Below are positions 60,801 to 64,000 of a stretch of DNA of 64,000 bases, piece by piece. The stretch comes from Rhodamnia argentea. Its lineage: Eukaryota; Streptophyta; Magnoliopsida; Myrtales; Myrtaceae. Below the pieces are notes generated by a model. The model was not told the origin of the DNA. It did not search any database and worked only from the letters and a program-made list of their open reading frames with translations. Position 1 is the first letter of the stretch. Every line of letters begins with the position of its first letter. Position numbers and translations under genes: made by a program. The stretch is taken from contig NC_063160.1 in NCBI RefSeq assembly GCF_020921035.1, forward strand, positions 640,501-704,500, read 5' to 3'.

Positions 60801-61568
60801 AGCTGTGTTAGAGAGATGTGTAACGGTTAATCTATGCAAGTTAGCCTACAGTTTAAATTTTTTAGTGAAGGTGGGTCCAACTACATATGGGCTCGCACTT
60901 AGACTCCCTCTTGGTAATTTTCTTGGATAAAGTTATCGAATTTGTGCTGCACGCTTCCTACAAATTACTCATTGTTGCCCTTCACTTTTCTTTTTTCATT
61001 AGCCAACCATAGCAAGTTCAAATTCGAGGTCATCATGGACATGGTGACCTATCAAGTTTGCTCGGGCTCATTTGACTCGGATATATGCAAGTAATTCCCT
61101 TCTTAAGCTCGCCTAGTGTAAAGTCGATTAATTTTCTGTGAAAAATTAATTCTCATCAGCATGATTGGATTTGGATATGGAATTTTAGGCTCGACCCGTC
61201 TATGGATCGGGTTTGGTCGAAAGTCGAATGACTCCTTGTGTGTTTTGGCATTTTGATTTTTTTCTTATTCACTCTGTAATTTCAATGTTTAACACTTGGT
61301 TTGTGTCGATTGCAAAATCTTAAAAAGTATGCACACACGATTGATGGCATAGTAACTATTAAAATGATTCGTATGTGTGGATGAATTTGGTAGTCTTCCT
61401 ATTAGAATTTACATGTTTAGTTTGCTTTACATAGCGTTCTTTAATTCAATATGTAATTATTTTTTGTAATTTCGATGTTCTCATCTTCTAATTTTAAACG
61501 GCGAATACAAAGATATGTAAAATTTGGATCAAATCGAGTTCATTTTGTCCAGATGGGGGTTAAAGTGC
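60801..61568. other. Unassigned AT-rich part of unit 2
   Basis: No gene. Copy of 56,031-56,784. Confidence 0.4.
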
Positions 61569-61685
61569 AATTAGCCAAAAAATGGGGGAAAATGGTCTGA
61601 AAAGGAAAATAACCGACTTTGCCAACTTCTTCCAGTGAACTCCTCCAGCAAGGCATGGTCTTACGTTGCCTTGCTCAAAGCCACC

Positions 61686-61687
<2 letters not shown>

Positions 61688-61726
<39 letters not shown>
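61688..61726. repeat. (CT)n in RCC1 gene 5' UTR/promoter
   Basis: About 38 bp of CT repeats end 90 bp before the start codon, a common position for pyrimidine-rich core promoter elements in plants. Confidence 0.9.
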
Positions 61727-61816
61727 GACGGATCATACGCTTTGTGGTATCGATGCAGCATTGTGAATTGAATTCGAGACGCATACGTTGAACTGGCTTG
61801 TCGAAGCGGAGGCCAA

Positions 61817-63220
61817 ATGTGGAGCAGAATCGGGAATTCGAAGTTGAGAAGAGAAATCGCGAATCGAGCGATCAGGAGGTGGTCGTCGGCGTCGTCATCC
61901 GTCGAGCCGTCGAGTGGAGGGAGGTTCGCTGCAGTGTGGGGGAATGGGGATTACGGGAGATTGGGGCACGGCAATCTGGAGTCGCAGTGGAGGCCAAAGC
62001 CTGTTGCCCTTTCAGGGTTTAAGCAACAAAGTCTCAAGTCCATCGCTTGCGGCGGAGCTCACACCCTCTTCTTAACAGGTTTCGCTGTCTCTACTCCATT
62101 TTGATTTTTTGACTGTAAGAGCTTTGTGGGTTCACTGTTCCAATTTCCTTGGTCATCGAGTTTTAGTTTGTTGATGCTGTTTCGGTTTTAAAAAATTTTA
62201 AGTCTAAGTTGTGTCTTGTTAGCGGCAAGTGCGTATTGAATGAGGAGCAATCCAGTAGATAAGCGTTAGTTCGAACCTTCAAGCTAAGATAGCTGAAACA
62301 ATGACCCTGCTATGACCGCTGTAATTAATTGTACATCTGTTATAGTAGTGAAAGAGAGTTGGGTGAGAAAAGTATACAACCCGCGAATTTATGAAGATAA
62401 GATGGCTATGCTTCGCAAAGTGCATTGACAAGATGGAGATAAATGGCGTCGTCTGTGAGCAAAAGTATCTTATTGGATCAGTGAGCTATTTTTCTGCACT
62501 CAATTTCTTGTTTCTCATGGCAAACATAAAAGCTGTTCTTGTTGCAAGAAAAGGATCATGCAGCAATATTTTTGGAAAAGCAATCCCAAGAATCCTCTGT
62601 AATTGTTGAAATTGCTTTGTCTAGAAAGAGGGTTATCCATGGTAATTGCAGTCATGGTGATTGTCTTGATTGGAGGTTTCATTTGCTTTTTGTGGTTCTT
62701 GTGGTTTTTTAACACTCTTGCTACTTTTACATTACAAAAACCATAAAGATAGTTTTCCATGATAGAAGGTCCTTGTTCTCTGCTCTCTTGTTTCCCATAT
62801 CATCCGAGACTTTGCAAATATAAAGCACTGTGGTTGTTTGGCACGGTCCAGATCAATTTACTTCAATTCCGGTGGTGTTACTGTGTTTCTTTGGAATGGC
62901 ACATGGATAACTGATTTTGGAGTCCTGTCAATGCACATTATCTACGTGTTGAACATTTCAAATGGCAGGCAATAGTTTGTCTTATTAGGATCATGTTATT
63001 TCATGCACAGATCCTTTGTCTCTTTATTCCTTAAACTCCAAATTTAGGAGACTAAAAGTTAGTCATCTATAAATTCCTTGCAAAGTTTGTGGAAATCGTG
63101 TTGTTTCCAGTAGATGCTCATTAATGTCTCTTTAATGTAACAGAATCTGGGCGAGTTTATGCAACTGGTCTGAATGATCATGGACAGCTTGGAATTTCAG
63201 ATGATAAAATGTATACTACT
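61817..63220 (+). CDS. RCC1-repeat protein gene, 5' part (runs off right edge)
   Basis: Exon 1 is 61,817-62,078 and exon 2 is 63,144-63,220, joined in frame (G plus AA gives Glu) with GT-AG borders; 113 residues are visible. The first residues (MWSRIGNSKLRREIANRAIR) are basic, with Arg and Ser enrichment and few acids, like a mitochondrial targeting peptide. The first RCC1 blade follows: VWGNGDYGRLGHGN, then IACGGAHTLFLT, then GRVYATGLNDHGQLGISDD. RCC1-family proteins form seven-bladed propellers; plant members range from UVR8 to organelle splicing factors. With a presequence, an organelle role is possible but inferred. The next intron starts at 63,221 and no further exon is seen before 64,000. 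Confidence 0.9.
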
Positions 63221-64000
63221 GTATGATCCTCTTCACCTTGTTCCATAGTGCATATTTTGGTCCAAATATACTATTTCATAATACAAATCCGGCGCCATTT
63301 AGCATTTTTAAATTTTAGTTTTTTTACGCTACTTTATTCCTTAGATTCTTTTGGTCGACATTTGAGAGGAAATAGGACACTCTTCTCAAGCATGACTCTT
63401 TTGTCCTTGAAAGTTCTGGGTTGCAAGTTTTGTCTTCCTATCTATTGATGCATATCATAACCCCGTGCCTGTGTCTGCCTCGGTGTGTCTTATATGTCTT
63501 CATATTATTTGACTAGAAACCTTTTATTCCTGTTGATGGCTTGTCAATCCATAAGATATACTGTTACCTCGTGGCCTATTCTACCTTGCCCCATGCTACC
63601 TAGATGATGGGCATATGTTGATTTCAAACAAAAGTGCCGTGTCTTATTATTTACTGGGGCATGAACATGATCTTTATTCAGGCATTCCTTCTTGTAGGGT
63701 TCAAATTTAATCTTCACGCGGGGTGATGTTTCCCAGGTTTAGAGGTGGGGATAGGTTGTTGGTGGGTACCCTGGTCATGTTAAATATGATATAAATTTCA
63801 AGCTGAGCCTTGATGGATAGTCCATTTTTGTCTCAAATCCATCTTAAGGTGATATATTTCCTTTTGATTTGGCATGGATATACAAAATTCGTGCATAGCA
63901 ATATATGATTTTGTCACCATGTTAATTTCTTGAGAAGCAGAACTATTATGAAAGTGCATGGCATTTATGTCACTTGATTTTATTTGATAATCATCTTTTC
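63221..64000 (+). other. RCC1 gene intron 2 (incomplete)
   Basis: AT-rich sequence after a gtatgatcc donor. I find no RCC1-like exon here. Confidence 0.5.

Larger units (their letters stand above)
56787..61568 (+). repeat. 4.8 kb tandem unit 2
   Basis: Head-to-tail copy of 51,931-56,784. The junction at 56,784/56,787 shows no filler beyond two bases. The right end (gggggttaaagtgc) meets the RCC1 gene upstream region at 61,569. Confidence 0.95.

Noticed and set aside
1-64000. CRISPR arrays, rRNA or tRNA genes, bacterial-type operons
   Set aside because: None seen. The GGTATCAGAG-like motifs are LTR primer-binding sites, not tRNA genes.

Overview
This is plant nuclear DNA: long GT-AG introns, plant-specific gene families, no bacterial-style gene packing, and many plant-type transposons and microsatellites. 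A woody eudicot is likely. Some non-coding repeats (AT-rich ends with a GC-rich core rich in gagggtcgccctc-like runs) remind me of Myrtales genomes such as Eucalyptus, but that is memory, not proof.

Region 1 (1-27.5 kb) is a head-to-tail duplication of about 13 kb. Each unit reads: a coiled-coil protein gene (minus), an AMT2/AMT3-type ammonium transporter gene (minus, three exons, 487 residues), a stretch of old repeats including a fossil Ty1/copia 5' end, and the 3' end of an aspartic protease gene. Unit 1 is 1-12,763 and its left edge lies outside the window. Unit 2 is about 13,951-26,160 and continues into the full aspartic protease gene (26,071-27,459). Both transporters look intact. The second coiled-coil gene is a pseudogene: a 2.1 kb deletion filled with 44 bp of partly templated DNA, plus a nonsense codon. 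Unit 2 also gained a roughly 0.9 kb non-autonomous transposon.

Region 2 (27.5-36.8 kb) is transposon debris: TIR elements, a decayed third copy of part of the Region 1 repeat (30.5-31.3 kb), a broken copia element and a LINE tail. I support no host gene there.

Region 3 (36.8-42.4 kb) holds a NIPA-type magnesium transporter gene (minus, eight recognisable exons, no recognisable family last exon), then two MITEs and an RNase H relic.

Region 4 (42.5-61.6 kb) is a second nest of duplications. Two SABATH methyltransferase pseudogenes (43.4-45.7 and 50.0-51.5 kb) flank one intact F-box gene (46,741-47,919). The F-box upstream region, with three G-boxes in 40 bp, recurs as promoter-like modules without the F-box coding sequence at 52.5, 54.9, 57.4 and 59.7 kb. 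The last four sit in two head-to-tail 4.8 kb units (51,931-56,784 and 56,787-61,568) that also carry a TIR element, a fossil LTR-like segment and a LINE reverse-transcriptase fragment.

Region 5 (61.6-64 kb) is the start of an RCC1-repeat protein gene (plus) that runs off the right edge.

The genes do not form a pathway. The theme is repeated local duplication followed by unequal decay: transport genes stay intact while neighbours are lost, and regulatory DNA is copied without its gene. Gene models were read by eye from splice sites and reading frame; no search was run.
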